A program made the position numbers and the translations under genes. From Pseudomonadota bacterium (GTDB taxonomy: Bacteria > Pseudomonadota > Gammaproteobacteria > Burkholderiales > Burkholderiaceae_C), in assembly GCA_023418355.1 (NCBI GenBank), contig JAEZZU010000274.1, forward strand, positions 1 through 19,988: a DNA stretch of 19,988 nucleotides. The letters are read 5' to 3'. How positions within the stretch are numbered: the first letter of the stretch is position 1; each line of letters starts with the position of its first letter. This document shows positions 7,417-14,385 of the stretch, piece by piece. The notes under the pieces are model-generated. The model was not told where the DNA came from and did no database searches. It saw only the letters and a program-made list of their open reading frames with translations.

Positions 7417-7722
7417 ATGAAATACATGCTGCTGGCAGCTACGGCTGCTCTCACCCTCGCGGGCTGTGCCACACAGACCGCTCAAGACCCCATGGCCAAG
7501 GACGGTGCACCCTATGTGGTCACTCCTGACTATGACCACGCCATGGTGTGCGATACGCGCTATGACGACCTGCGCAAGTGCGAAGCAGCGCTGAAGGCCC
7601 TGTGCGGCGAGCGCGGCTTCCTGGATCTGCGCATTCGTCCCCTGCGTGAACCCGGCAGCGATGTGGACAGTTCCACCCACCGCCTGCTCCAGCTGCAGTG
7701 CAAGCCTCGCCCTGCCAAGTAA
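7417..7722 (+). CDS. Small cysteine-rich lipoprotein, unknown function
   Basis: This 101-aa protein has a strong ribosome site (GGAGGAG at 7403-7409, 7 nt before ATG). The signal MKYMLLAATAALTLAGC ends in a lipobox, with the lipid Cys at residue 17. The mature part has four more Cys (45, 55, 63, 95), which in the periplasm could form two disulfides; dsbC lies in the same window, but no direct link is shown. It is followed by a strong terminator and probably has its own promoter, although it follows the MOSC gene by 51 bp. I recognise no family beyond a generic envelope lipoprotein. Confidence 0.85.
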   Translation: MKYMLLAATAALTLAGCATQTAQDPMAKDGAPYVVTPDYDHAMVCDTRYDDLRKCEAALKALCGERGFLDLRIRPLREPGSDVDSSTHRLLQLQCKPRPAK

Positions 7723-7743
7723 TTCGCGGGGACTGCGGCCAGC

Positions 7744-7773
7744 AAAAAAGCCAACCGAAAGGTTGGCTTTTTT
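7744..7773. terminator. Bidirectional terminator after small lipoprotein gene
   Basis: AAAAAAGCCAACC (7744-7756) pairs perfectly with GGTTGGCTTTTTT (7761-7773) around a GAAA tetraloop. It lies between the + strand lipoprotein gene and the convergent miaB gene and can serve both. Confidence 0.93.
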
Positions 7774-7777
7774 GTGC

Positions 7778-7848
7778 ATCAAATATGCCGCTAAGGCTTG
7801 CTGTACAAGCGCTGATAGCTATGTTTGTTGATGAATAGCTACCTGCGC
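7778..7848. repeat. Dispersed inverted-repeat element, copy B plus half-site
   Basis: ATCAA (7778-7782) and TTGAT (7828-7832) bound an imperfect hairpin whose tip is GCTTG-CTGTA-CAAGC (7796-7810). The right arm reads CAAGCGCTGATAGCTAT. An extra half-site AGCTACCTGCGC (7837-7848) follows and resembles the left arm of copy D. It lies just beyond the miaB stop codon, in the convergent gap. Confidence 0.6.
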
Positions 7849-7865
7849 CCTCAGCGGTCCCGGGC

Positions 7866-9194
7866 TTATTCCTTGATGGCGACTTCACCACGCAGGGTGT
7901 AGGTCATGGCTTCGGTGATCTTCACATCCACCATCTGGCCAATCAGGCGCTCATTGCCGGGGAAGTTCACCACGCGGTTGCATTCGGTGCGGCCCATGAG
8001 TTCGCTCTTGTCGCGCTTGCTGAAGCCTTCGACCAGCAGCTTTTGCACCGTGCCGACGCGCTCGAGGCTGATGTCCTTGATGTTCTGGTTGATCACGGCC
8101 TGCAGCTCCTGCAGGCGGCGCAGCTTCACATCGTGCGGTGTGTCGTCCTGCAGGTTGGCGGCGGGGGTGCCGGGGCGGGGGCTGAAGATAAAGCTGAAGC
8201 TGTTGTCAAAGCGGATGTCGTGGATCAGCTTCATCATCTTCTGGAAGTCTTCTTCGGTCTCGCCGGGGAAACCTACGATGAAGTCCGAGCTCATCGCCAT
8301 ATCGGGGCGAATGGCGCGCAGCTTGCGTACCGTGCTCTTGTATTCCATAGCAGTGTAGCCGCGCTTCATGGCCATCAGAATCTTGTCCGAGCCGTGCTGC
8401 ACGGGCAGGTGCAGGTGGGACACCAGCTGTGGAATCTTGGCGTAGGCCTCGATCAGGCGGGGTGTGAACTCATTGGGGTGGCTGGTGGTGAAGCGGATGC
8501 GCTCAATGCCGGGAATTTCTGCCACGTATTCCAGCAGCAGGGCAAAGTCTGCGATCTCGCTGGTGTCGCCCATCTTGCCCTGGTAGGCGTTGACGTTCTG
8601 GCCCAGCAGGGTCACTTCCTTGACGCCCTGGTCGGCCAGACCGGCGACTTCCACCAGCACGTCTTCAAAGGGGCGGCTGACTTCTTCACCACGGGTGTAG
8701 GGCACCACGCAGTAGCTGCAGTACTTGGAGCAGCCTTCCATGATGGACACGAACGCCGAAGCGCCTTCCACGCGTGCGGGGGGCAGGTGGTCGAACTTCT
8801 CGATTTCAGGGAAGGAGATGTCCACCTGGGGCTTGGCCTTGGCTGCGCGTGCGTTCAGCAGATCGGGCAGGCGGTGCAGGGTCTGGGGGCCAAACACCAC
8901 GTCCACAAAGGGCGCGCGCTTGATGATTTCTTCGCCTTCCTGGCTGGCCACGCAGCCGCCCACGCCAATCAGCACGCCTTTTTCCTTGAGGTGCTTGATA
9001 CGGCCCAGGTCCGAGAACACCTTCTCCTGCGCTTTTTCGCGCACCGAGCAGGTGTTGAACAGGATCAGGTCGGCTTCGTCGGGGTTGTCCGTGGGTTCAT
9101 AGCCTTCGGCGGCGTTCAGCACGTCGGCCATCTTGTCCGAGTCGTACTCGTTCATCTGGCAGCCAAAGGTCTTGATAAATACTTTTTTGCTCAT
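7866..9194 (-). CDS. miaB: tRNA-2-methylthio-N6-dimethylallyladenosine synthase MiaB
   Basis: This radical-SAM methylthiotransferase converts i6A37 to ms2i6A37 in tRNAs that read UNN codons. From this start it is 442 aa, close to the usual length. The N-terminal UPF0004 domain has Cys12 (KTFGCQMNEYDSD), Cys49 (FNTCSVRE) and Cys81 (GVGGCVAS), which hold the auxiliary 4Fe-4S cluster. The radical-SAM motif CSKYCSYC (Cys155, 159, 162) is followed by VVPYTRGEE. The C-terminal about 65 residues form the RNA-binding TRAM domain. The ATG at 9206 (MAHTMSKK) is an equally possible start; neither has a good ribosome site. It converges with the small lipoprotein gene. Its 3' end is close to repeat copy B, which may help end the transcript. 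Confidence 0.96.
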   Translation of the reverse strand: MSKKVFIKTFGCQMNEYDSDKMADVLNAAEGYEPTDNPDEADLILFNTCSVREKAQEKVFSDLGRIKHLKEKGVLIGVGGCVASQEGEEIIKRAPFVDVVFGPQTLHRLPDLLNARAAKAKPQVDISFPEIEKFDHLPPARVEGASAFVSIMEGCSKYCSYCVVPYTRGEEVSRPFEDVLVEVAGLADQGVKEVTLLGQNVNAYQGKMGDTSEIADFALLLEYVAEIPGIERIRFTTSHPNEFTPRLIEAYAKIPQLVSHLHLPVQHGSDKILMAMKRGYTAMEYKSTVRKLRAIRPDMAMSSDFIVGFPGETEEDFQKMMKLIHDIRFDNSFSFIFSPRPGTPAANLQDDTPHDVKLRRLQELQAVINQNIKDISLERVGTVQKLLVEGFSKRDKSELMGRTECNRVVNFPGNERLIGQMVDVKITEAMTYTLRGEVAIKE

Positions 9195-9306
9195 CGTGTG
9201 TGCCATGCAGTCGCGCAGGACTGCTGCATAAGTGGAAAAGAGAACAGCGCCGACAGCGCAGGCTGTGCGGCCCTGATTGCAAAAGGGTGGGGTGGCAGCG
9301 TGCCCG

Positions 9307-9696
9307 TCAGCGCTTTTTGAAGGCGCTGGCTGCTTCGTCAGGCGTGAGCATCCAGGCCGTGAGCAGCCATTGGGTGCTGGCTTCCCTGACATAGGCCACC
9401 CGCAGCGCCTGGCCCTGGACGGTGTGGGCAAATATCAGTTTGTTGTCAGCAGAGAAGAGCCTGAAACCCGGAGCAGTGCGAATGGGCTGGCCATTGATTT
9501 CGGCGCGCGGAATCTGGTCAATGCGCAACACGCCGTATTGCACATGGCTGGGGAAGTTGCGGTAGCTGGCCTTGGGAATGCTCGAAGGCGCAGTCTGCAC
9601 TTCGGGCAGCGAGGGCTGTGCCTGGCCAGGCAGGGCCATGGCGAGCACAGGGGCCAGAAAGACAGATGCAAGCAAGCAGCGGGTCATGGTGTTCAT
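9307..9696 (-). CDS. Secreted conserved protein, unknown function
   Basis: This 129-aa protein has a classical signal peptide (MNTMTRCLLASVFLAPVLAMALPGQAQ, likely cut after an Ala near residue 25). The mature part, about 100 aa, has no Cys and ends in WMLTPDEAASAFKKR. The middle contains INGQPIRTAPGFRLFSADNKL, which looks like a small beta-rich domain. From memory it resembles unnamed secreted proteins of Burkholderiales with an NG-x-P...LAPG...L..G pattern, but I cannot name a family. It lies between fdhD (56 bp upstream) and miaB (112 bp downstream) on the same strand, so it could be the tail of the mod-fdhD transcript. ATG 9687 is an alternative start. Confidence 0.75.
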   Translation of the reverse strand: MNTMTRCLLASVFLAPVLAMALPGQAQPSLPEVQTAPSSIPKASYRNFPSHVQYGVLRIDQIPRAEINGQPIRTAPGFRLFSADNKLIFAHTVQGQALRVAYVREASTQWLLTAWMLTPDEAASAFKKR

Positions 9697-9752
9697 CCAG
9701 GGGCTGACAGACCGGCGCATTCTACGCAATGTGTGCGCAGGCAGTGCCGTGC

Positions 9753-10643
9753 TCAGGCTTGCTCAGCATCCAGATGCAGGCCTGCGCCCGCTGCATACAG
9801 CGTGGCCTTGGGTGGGCGGCACAGGCCCCAGAAGCGCAGGCCGGTGAGTTCGGCCATGCGCACGCCCATGGCCGTGGGGGCGGAGATCGTGGCCAGCGCA
9901 GCAATGCCCAGCTTGGCGCATTTGCGTACCAGCTCATGGCTGCCACGGCTGGAGAGCACCACAAAGCCGGGCTCGTGCAGACGGCCCGTGCGTGCCAGGC
10001 GGCCCAGCAGTTTGTCCAGCGCGTTGTGGCGGCCCACGTCTTCAATCACATCGTGCACCTGTCCATCCAGCGTGGCCCAGCCTGCAGCGTGGATGGCGCC
10101 GGCTTCGGCATTGAGCAACTGTTTGGGCGGCAGGTGGTCGATGGCGGCGAGCACGGTGGGCAGATCGACCTGTGCCACCCAGTCACGGGCAGGCAGGGCG
10201 TCGAACGACAGATCGAGCGCAGCAAAGCTTTCCACGCCGCAGACGCCGCATCCCGTGCGGCCACTCATGCTGCGGCGGTGGTCTTTGAGGCGCATGAAGC
10301 AGCGCGAGGAAATCTCCAGCTGCACTTCCATGCCATCCATGCCTGCAGGCAGGCCCGCTGCGGCGGCGGAGACGGGGCGCACGTCCACGCCATAGCAGTC
10401 CGCGGCGCTGTCGATGATGCCTTCGCTCAGCGCAAAACCAATCGCAAAGTCTTCCAGATCCAGTGGCGTGCCCATCATCACGGCGTGCGAGATGCCGTTG
10501 AACACCAGCGCAATCGGTACCTCATTGGCCAGTACGCGCTGCTCGGCCTGCACGCCGCGTTCGGCGTGGTGAAAGCGCACGTCGCAGCGGGTCAGTGCAG
10601 GGACATCAGGAGTTTCAAGGGAGCAGGCGCTGGCATCAGTCAT
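9753..10643 (-). CDS. fdhD: Formate dehydrogenase accessory sulfurtransferase FdhD
   Basis: FdhD passes sulfur from a cysteine desulfurase (IscS) to the molybdenum cofactor that is then placed into formate dehydrogenase. It is cytoplasmic. This one is 296 aa, slightly longer than the E. coli protein because of an N-terminal extension of about 25 residues. LANEVPIALVFNGISHAVMMGTPLDLEDFAIGF is the typical N-terminal core. The catalytic CxxC is GCGVCG (Cys132 and Cys135), and FVVLSSRGSHELV lies in the C-terminal half. It lies 25 bp downstream of modC on the same strand, so it is probably the last or near-last gene of the modABC operon. Formate dehydrogenase genes themselves are not in the window. 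Confidence 0.95.
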   Translation of the reverse strand: MTDASACSLETPDVPALTRCDVRFHHAERGVQAEQRVLANEVPIALVFNGISHAVMMGTPLDLEDFAIGFALSEGIIDSAADCYGVDVRPVSAAAAGLPAGMDGMEVQLEISSRCFMRLKDHRRSMSGRTGCGVCGVESFAALDLSFDALPARDWVAQVDLPTVLAAIDHLPPKQLLNAEAGAIHAAGWATLDGQVHDVIEDVGRHNALDKLLGRLARTGRLHEPGFVVLSSRGSHELVRKCAKLGIAALATISAPTAMGVRMAELTGLRFWGLCRPPKATLYAAGAGLHLDAEQA

Positions 10644-10668
10644 AGCTGCGGATGATAGGCCGGTGCGT

Positions 10669-11739
10669 TTAATCCAGCAGGGCTACGCTTTTGATTTGTG
10701 CAATCACAGACTGGCCTTGCTGCAGCCCCAGCTCGCGCACCGAGCGGGCCGAGACGCGCGCCAGCAGCGTGGTGGTGCCTGCCTGCAGGGTGAGCATGAC
10801 CTGGCCCGGGCTGTCTTCGTGCAGGGCCGTGAGGGTGGCGGGCACGCGGTTCAGAATGCTGCTGCCCTGTGGCGCCTGCAGTGCAATGCTCACATCGCGT
10901 GCCAGCACGCGCAGGCGCACGGCATCGCCCACGCAGCGGTTGGCCGTGCCGCTGATAAAGAGCTGGCCACCGTTGAATTGCACGGTGCTCAGGTGGTCCT
11001 GCGCGTCATAGGCCGTGATCTGGCCTTGCACCAGGCTGGCAGCCTCTGCTGCCGGAGCCATGGGGTGTTCGCTTTGTGCCATGGCGCTGGCCGTGTCGCC
11101 TGCAAACACGGCGCGCCCGGCCTGCAGCAGCACCACATGCTGGGCCAGCCGTGCGACTTCGTCCTGCGCGTGGCTCACGTAGAGCACGGGCATGTCGAGG
11201 GTTTTGTGCAGGCTTTCCAGATACGGCAGCACCTCGGCCTTGCGCTGGGCGTCCAGCGCTGACAGCGGTTCATCCATCAGCAGTAGTTGCGGGCTGGTGG
11301 CTAGCGCCCGGGCAATTGCCACACGCTGGCGTTCGCCGCCAGACAGCGTGGCCGGGCTGCGGCTGAGCAGATGGCCGATGCCCAGCAGTTCCACCGCCTG
11401 CTCCAGCGCTACCTTGCGGCGGGCGGCAGGGGTGCGCTTGAGGCCGTACTCCAGATTGCCGTGCACACTCAGGTGGGGGAACAGGCTGGCTTCCTGAAAC
11501 ACATAGCCCAGCGCGCGCTGGTGCGTGGGCAGCCACTGGCGCGTGGCGTCGTCCTGCCAGACCTGGCCGTTCACGGTGACGCGGCCCTGCGCCCGTTCCA
11601 GCCCGGCCATGCTGCGCAGTACTGTGGTCTTGCCGCAGCCCGAAGGGCCGAACAGTGCGGTAATGCCGCGCCCGGGCAGCTGCAGATGCACGTCGAGCGT
11701 GAAGTCAGTACGCTGCAGTGCCAGTTGGGCTTCAATCAT
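10669..11739 (-). CDS. modC: Molybdate ABC transporter ATP-binding protein ModC
   Basis: This is the ATPase subunit of the molybdate importer, acting on the inner face of the cytoplasmic membrane (356 aa, normal). Walker A is GPSGCGKTT (31-39), the Q-loop is in VFQEASLFPHLSV, the ABC signature is LSGGERQRVAIARAL, Walker B is LLLMDEP, the D-loop is SALD and the switch His is in VSHAQDE. The last about 70 residues form a Mop/TOBE domain (ARVSARSVRELGLQQGQSVIAQIKSVAL) that binds molybdate in relatives. The start ATG overlaps the modB stop as ATGA (11736-11739), so the two genes are translationally coupled. Confidence 0.96.
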   Translation of the reverse strand: MIEAQLALQRTDFTLDVHLQLPGRGITALFGPSGCGKTTVLRSMAGLERAQGRVTVNGQVWQDDATRQWLPTHQRALGYVFQEASLFPHLSVHGNLEYGLKRTPAARRKVALEQAVELLGIGHLLSRSPATLSGGERQRVAIARALATSPQLLLMDEPLSALDAQRKAEVLPYLESLHKTLDMPVLYVSHAQDEVARLAQHVVLLQAGRAVFAGDTASAMAQSEHPMAPAAEAASLVQGQITAYDAQDHLSTVQFNGGQLFISGTANRCVGDAVRLRVLARDVSIALQAPQGSSILNRVPATLTALHEDSPGQVMLTLQAGTTTLLARVSARSVRELGLQQGQSVIAQIKSVALLD

Positions 11740-12410
11740 GTGCGGGCCTCCCTGGGCTGCAGCCAGTGCAGCAGCATGAGCACCACAAAGCTGAAGACCA
11801 CCATGCCACCCGCCAGCCAGTGGGCATTGGCGTATTCCATGGCTTCGACATGGTCGTAGATCTGCACGGACACCACGCGCGTCGCACCCGGGATGTTGCC
11901 GCCAATCATGAGCACCACGCCAAATTCACCAATGGTGTGGGCAAAGCTGAGAATGCCTGCCGTGATAAAGCCGGGGCGGGCCATGGGCAGTACCACGGAA
12001 AAAAACGTATCGAGCTTGCTGGCGCCCAGCGTGGCGGCCACTTCCAGCGGACGCTGCCCCAGGTTTTCAAAGGCGCGCTGCAGCGGTTGCACGGCAAAGG
12101 GCAGGGAATAGATCACCGAGCCGACCACCAGCCCCGCAAAAGTAAAGGGCAGACGGCCCAGTCCCAGCCATTCGGTGAACTGCCCAATCGGCCCATTCGG
12201 CCCCATGGTGACCAGCAGATAAAAACCAATCACCGTGGGCGGCAGCACCAGGGGCAGCGCCACAACCGCGCCCACCGGCCCCTTCCAGCGCGAAGCCGTG
12301 TGTGCCAGCCACCATGCCAGCGGGGTGCACAGCACCAGCAGCAGCACGGTGGTGACCGTGGCCAGCTCCAGCGTCAGCCTGATGGCGGCCCAATCTTCGA
12401 TAGACAGCAT
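11736..12410 (-). CDS. modB: Molybdate ABC transporter permease ModB
   Basis: This is the membrane channel subunit of the molybdate importer (224 aa). Several hydrophobic segments are visible, starting with LTLELATVTTVLLLVLCTPLAWWLA. The permease-ATPase coupling loop (EAA-like motif) is EVAATLGASKLDTFFSVVLPMARPGFITAG. ATG 12410 is chosen because MLSIEDWAAIRLTL is the usual ModB beginning; the longer frame up to 12464 would be read from repeat copy C. No strong ribosome site is seen. It is separated from modA by 103 bp, which is filled mostly by the repeat. It overlaps modC by 4 bp. Confidence 0.95.
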   Translation of the reverse strand: MLSIEDWAAIRLTLELATVTTVLLLVLCTPLAWWLAHTASRWKGPVGAVVALPLVLPPTVIGFYLLVTMGPNGPIGQFTEWLGLGRLPFTFAGLVVGSVIYSLPFAVQPLQRAFENLGQRPLEVAATLGASKLDTFFSVVLPMARPGFITAGILSFAHTIGEFGVVLMIGGNIPGATRVVSVQIYDHVEAMEYANAHWLAGGMVVFSFVVLMLLHWLQPREART

Positions 12411-12429
12411 GCCCAAGGTGTTGAAAATA

Positions 12430-12517
12430 AAAAAGTGAGCTGCTTGCGCAGATAAAACAAGCACTTCAGTATGAAAACACTCTGAAGTTATTGAAATTCA
12501 AGCGCTGGCTGCTTTAA
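12430..12517. repeat. Dispersed inverted-repeat element, copy C (inside the mod operon)
   Basis: The left arm is AGCTGCTTGCGC (12438-12449). The right arm is CAAGCGCTGGCTGCTTT (12499-12515), whose complement reads AAAGCAGCCAGCGCTTG. An inner perfect 6-bp hairpin CTTCAG/CTGAAG (12464-12469 and 12482-12487) lies between them. AT-rich flanks bound it. The modA stop codon (12514-12516) lies in its right end. Confidence 0.6.
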
Positions 12518-13269
12518 AAACCATAGCCGTAAGCGCGGATGATGGCGCGGGCCTTGTCACCCTGCAAATATGCCATCAGCGCCTTGGCTGCTGCATTGTC
12601 TCTTGCGGCGTTCAGCACGATGGCATCCTGGCGGATGGGGGCATGCAGGTCCTCAGGTACGAGCCAGGCCGAGCCAGAGGGGATGCGGCCATCTGCCGTT
12701 ACCTGTGACAGGGCCACAAAACCCAGCTGTGCATTGCCTGTGGCGACGAACTGGTAAGTCTGGCCAATGTTTTCCCCTTGCACCAGCTTGGACTTGGTGG
12801 CATCCAGCAGGCCGAGCTTGGTTAAGGTCTGCTCGGCAGCCAGACCATAGGGCGCGAGCTTGGGGTTGGCGATGGCCAGGTGCTGGAAGTGGTTCTGCTT
12901 CAGGACTTCACCCCTGTCGTCCACGTAGCCTGCATCCTTGCTCCACAGCACCAGCTTGCCGATGGCGTAGGTCAGGCGGGTAGCGGCATCAGCCTTGCCT
13001 TCCTGGGCCAGTTTTTCGGGCGTGCTGGCGTCTGCCGCCAGCAGCACGCTAAAGGGCGCGCCGTTGTGGATCTGGGCGTAGAACTTGCCGGTGGAACCAA
13101 AGGACAATTGCGCCTGGTGCCCTGTGTCCCTGGCAAACTCCTGGGCAATCTTTTGCATGGGGGCGGTGAAGTTGGCGGCCACCGCCACCGACACGGTGTC
13201 GGCATGTGCCGTGGCAGCCAGTACGGCAGATGCCAGCAGGCTGGCGCGCAGAACACGGGGGGTCAACAT
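12514..13269 (-). CDS. modA: Molybdate-binding periplasmic protein ModA
   Basis: This is the periplasmic substrate-binding subunit of the molybdate importer (251 aa, normal). The signal peptide MLTPRVLRASLLASAVLAATAHA is probably cut after residue 23, giving DTVSVAVAANFTAPMQKIA. FGSTGKFYAQIHNGAPF is the usual anion-contact region, and YGLAAEQTL and ATGNAQLGFVALSQV are also typical. ATG 13269 has AAAGGA (13278-13283) 8 nt upstream. That ribosome site lies inside a palindromic operator (13272-13294), so the site can cover the start of transcription. It is the first gene of modABC-fdhD and divergent from modE. Confidence 0.96.
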   Translation of the reverse strand: MLTPRVLRASLLASAVLAATAHADTVSVAVAANFTAPMQKIAQEFARDTGHQAQLSFGSTGKFYAQIHNGAPFSVLLAADASTPEKLAQEGKADAATRLTYAIGKLVLWSKDAGYVDDRGEVLKQNHFQHLAIANPKLAPYGLAAEQTLTKLGLLDATKSKLVQGENIGQTYQFVATGNAQLGFVALSQVTADGRIPSGSAWLVPEDLHAPIRQDAIVLNAARDNAAAKALMAYLQGDKARAIIRAYGYGF

Positions 13270-13271
13270 GG

Positions 13272-13294
13272 CGCTATTCCTTTGGTGAATAGCG
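13272..13294. promoter_or_regulatory. Putative ModE operator 1
   Basis: CGCTATTC and GAATAGCG form a perfect 8-bp inverted repeat with a 7-bp spacer. The half-sites resemble the CGTTAT...ATAACG halves of E. coli ModE sites. It covers the modA ribosome site and the probable transcription start. Confidence 0.7.
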
Positions 13295-13296
13295 AA

Positions 13297-13302
13297 AGTA
13301 TA
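13297..13302 (-). promoter_or_regulatory. Probable -10 box of the modA promoter
   Basis: TATACT on the - strand differs from the consensus at one base. It lies between the two operators, so transcription should start inside operator 1. No convincing -35 is seen; operator 2 covers that region. Confidence 0.45.
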
Positions 13303-13309
13303 GCCACAC

Positions 13310-13332
13310 CGTTATTCCTTGGGTGAATAGCG
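13310..13332. promoter_or_regulatory. Putative ModE operator 2
   Basis: CGTTATTC and GAATAGCG form an inverted repeat with one mismatch and a 7-bp spacer. It matches operator 1 at 21 of 23 positions, 38 bp away centre to centre. It lies 7 bp before the modE ATG, so it could also mediate self-regulation. Confidence 0.7.
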
Positions 13333-13339
13333 GCATGAT

Positions 13340-14119
13340 ATGGCGATGTCTCCAAAAACAGCTGATTCGTCCTCGTCCCTGTTGCAAGCGCTGGGCCACC
13401 CCCTGTCTGACCGGCGTCTGCAGGTGCTGCGCGCGCTGGGGGAATGTGGCTCCATCTCGCAGGCCGCCCGCGAAGTGGGGGTGAGCTACAAAGCCGCCTG
13501 GCAGGCCATCGACACCCTGAGCAATCTGGCGGGCGTGCCCGTGGTGCAAAAGTCCGTGGGCGGCGCAGGGGGCGGCGGTGCCCGGCTGACGGAAGCTGGG
13601 CATGAATTGCTGCGCGCGGCTGAAGCCATGGCCCAGGCCAAAGGCGCGGTCCTGCAGCAGCTGCAGTCCAGGCTGCCCGTGCAGCGCCTGGGCATTCAGA
13701 CCAGCATGCGCAACCAGTGGCCCTGCGTGGTGCAGCAGCTGGAGATGAGCGGCCCGCTGGCACTGGTGCATGTGCAAGGCCTGCATGCCGAGGTGACAGT
13801 GCAGGCCCGTATTACGGCCGAAAGCGCCCAGCTGCTGGGGCTGCACACCGGTATGCAGCTGCTGGCCATGTGCAAGGCCACGGCGGTGGAGGTGATGGCT
13901 ACAGCTGCAGCACAGGCGCAGAGCAACCGCTGGCAGGGCAAGATTGCACGCATCACCCCCGGGGCGCTGGGCGATGAAGTGGCCGTGCAGCTGTCGCCGG
14001 GCATGCAGTGGGTGGGTTTTGCGCCGGCGCACACGGGCTGGCGCGTAGGCCGCAAGGTCCAGGTGCATGTGCCTGAAGCCGCGGTGGTGCTGGCGTTGGA
14101 AGGGGGAATGCTGGGCTGA
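13340..14119 (+). CDS. modE: Molybdate-responsive transcriptional regulator ModE
   Basis: This is the molybdate sensor and repressor of the mod operon (259 aa, normal). The N-terminal winged helix-turn-helix spans about residues 20-85: GSISQAAREVGVSYKAAWQAIDTL is the recognition region, followed by the family motif GGAGGGGARLTEAG. Two Mop/TOBE repeats follow (about 125-190 and 195-257), which bind molybdate and change dimer shape. ATG 13346 is an alternative start. Neither ATG has a good ribosome site, which suggests low expression. It is divergent from modA across a 70-bp gap with two palindromic operators, so repression of modA and self-control are both likely. Confidence 0.95.
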   Translation: MAMSPKTADSSSSLLQALGHPLSDRRLQVLRALGECGSISQAAREVGVSYKAAWQAIDTLSNLAGVPVVQKSVGGAGGGGARLTEAGHELLRAAEAMAQAKGAVLQQLQSRLPVQRLGIQTSMRNQWPCVVQQLEMSGPLALVHVQGLHAEVTVQARITAESAQLLGLHTGMQLLAMCKATAVEVMATAAAQAQSNRWQGKIARITPGALGDEVAVQLSPGMQWVGFAPAHTGWRVGRKVQVHVPEAAVVLALEGGMLG

Positions 14120-14385
14120 TTGACGAGGGTCAAACCCGGCAGCGCCGCCGATGGACATAGTCGCCAGAAAGAAGAAAGGCGCGAAGGATAAGCTTATCTG
14201 CTCCTAGCCAAAGGCGTGATTTGCTGCTTTTTGCGACAATAGCCTGTTCAAGACCGGCTTACACAGCCCCGGACTGTTGCCAAGCCTGACTGCGGCTTTG
14301 CATTGGGCGTACGGATGGGCGGGGCCGCACGGATGAAGGTGATGAATATCTGCATGGTGCAGGTAGACCAGAAAGAAAAGACGCA

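Noticed and set aside
8043..9320. Long + strand open frame (425 codons) opposite miaB
   Set aside because: MiaB is certain from its six Cys residues and TRAM domain; the antisense frame is a high-GC shadow.
14187..14198. Perfect 12-bp palindrome GATAAGCTTATC between modE and the 177-aa gene
   Set aside because: Perfect 12-bp palindromes are expected several times by chance in 20 kb, and it has no partner site or clear promoter nearby.
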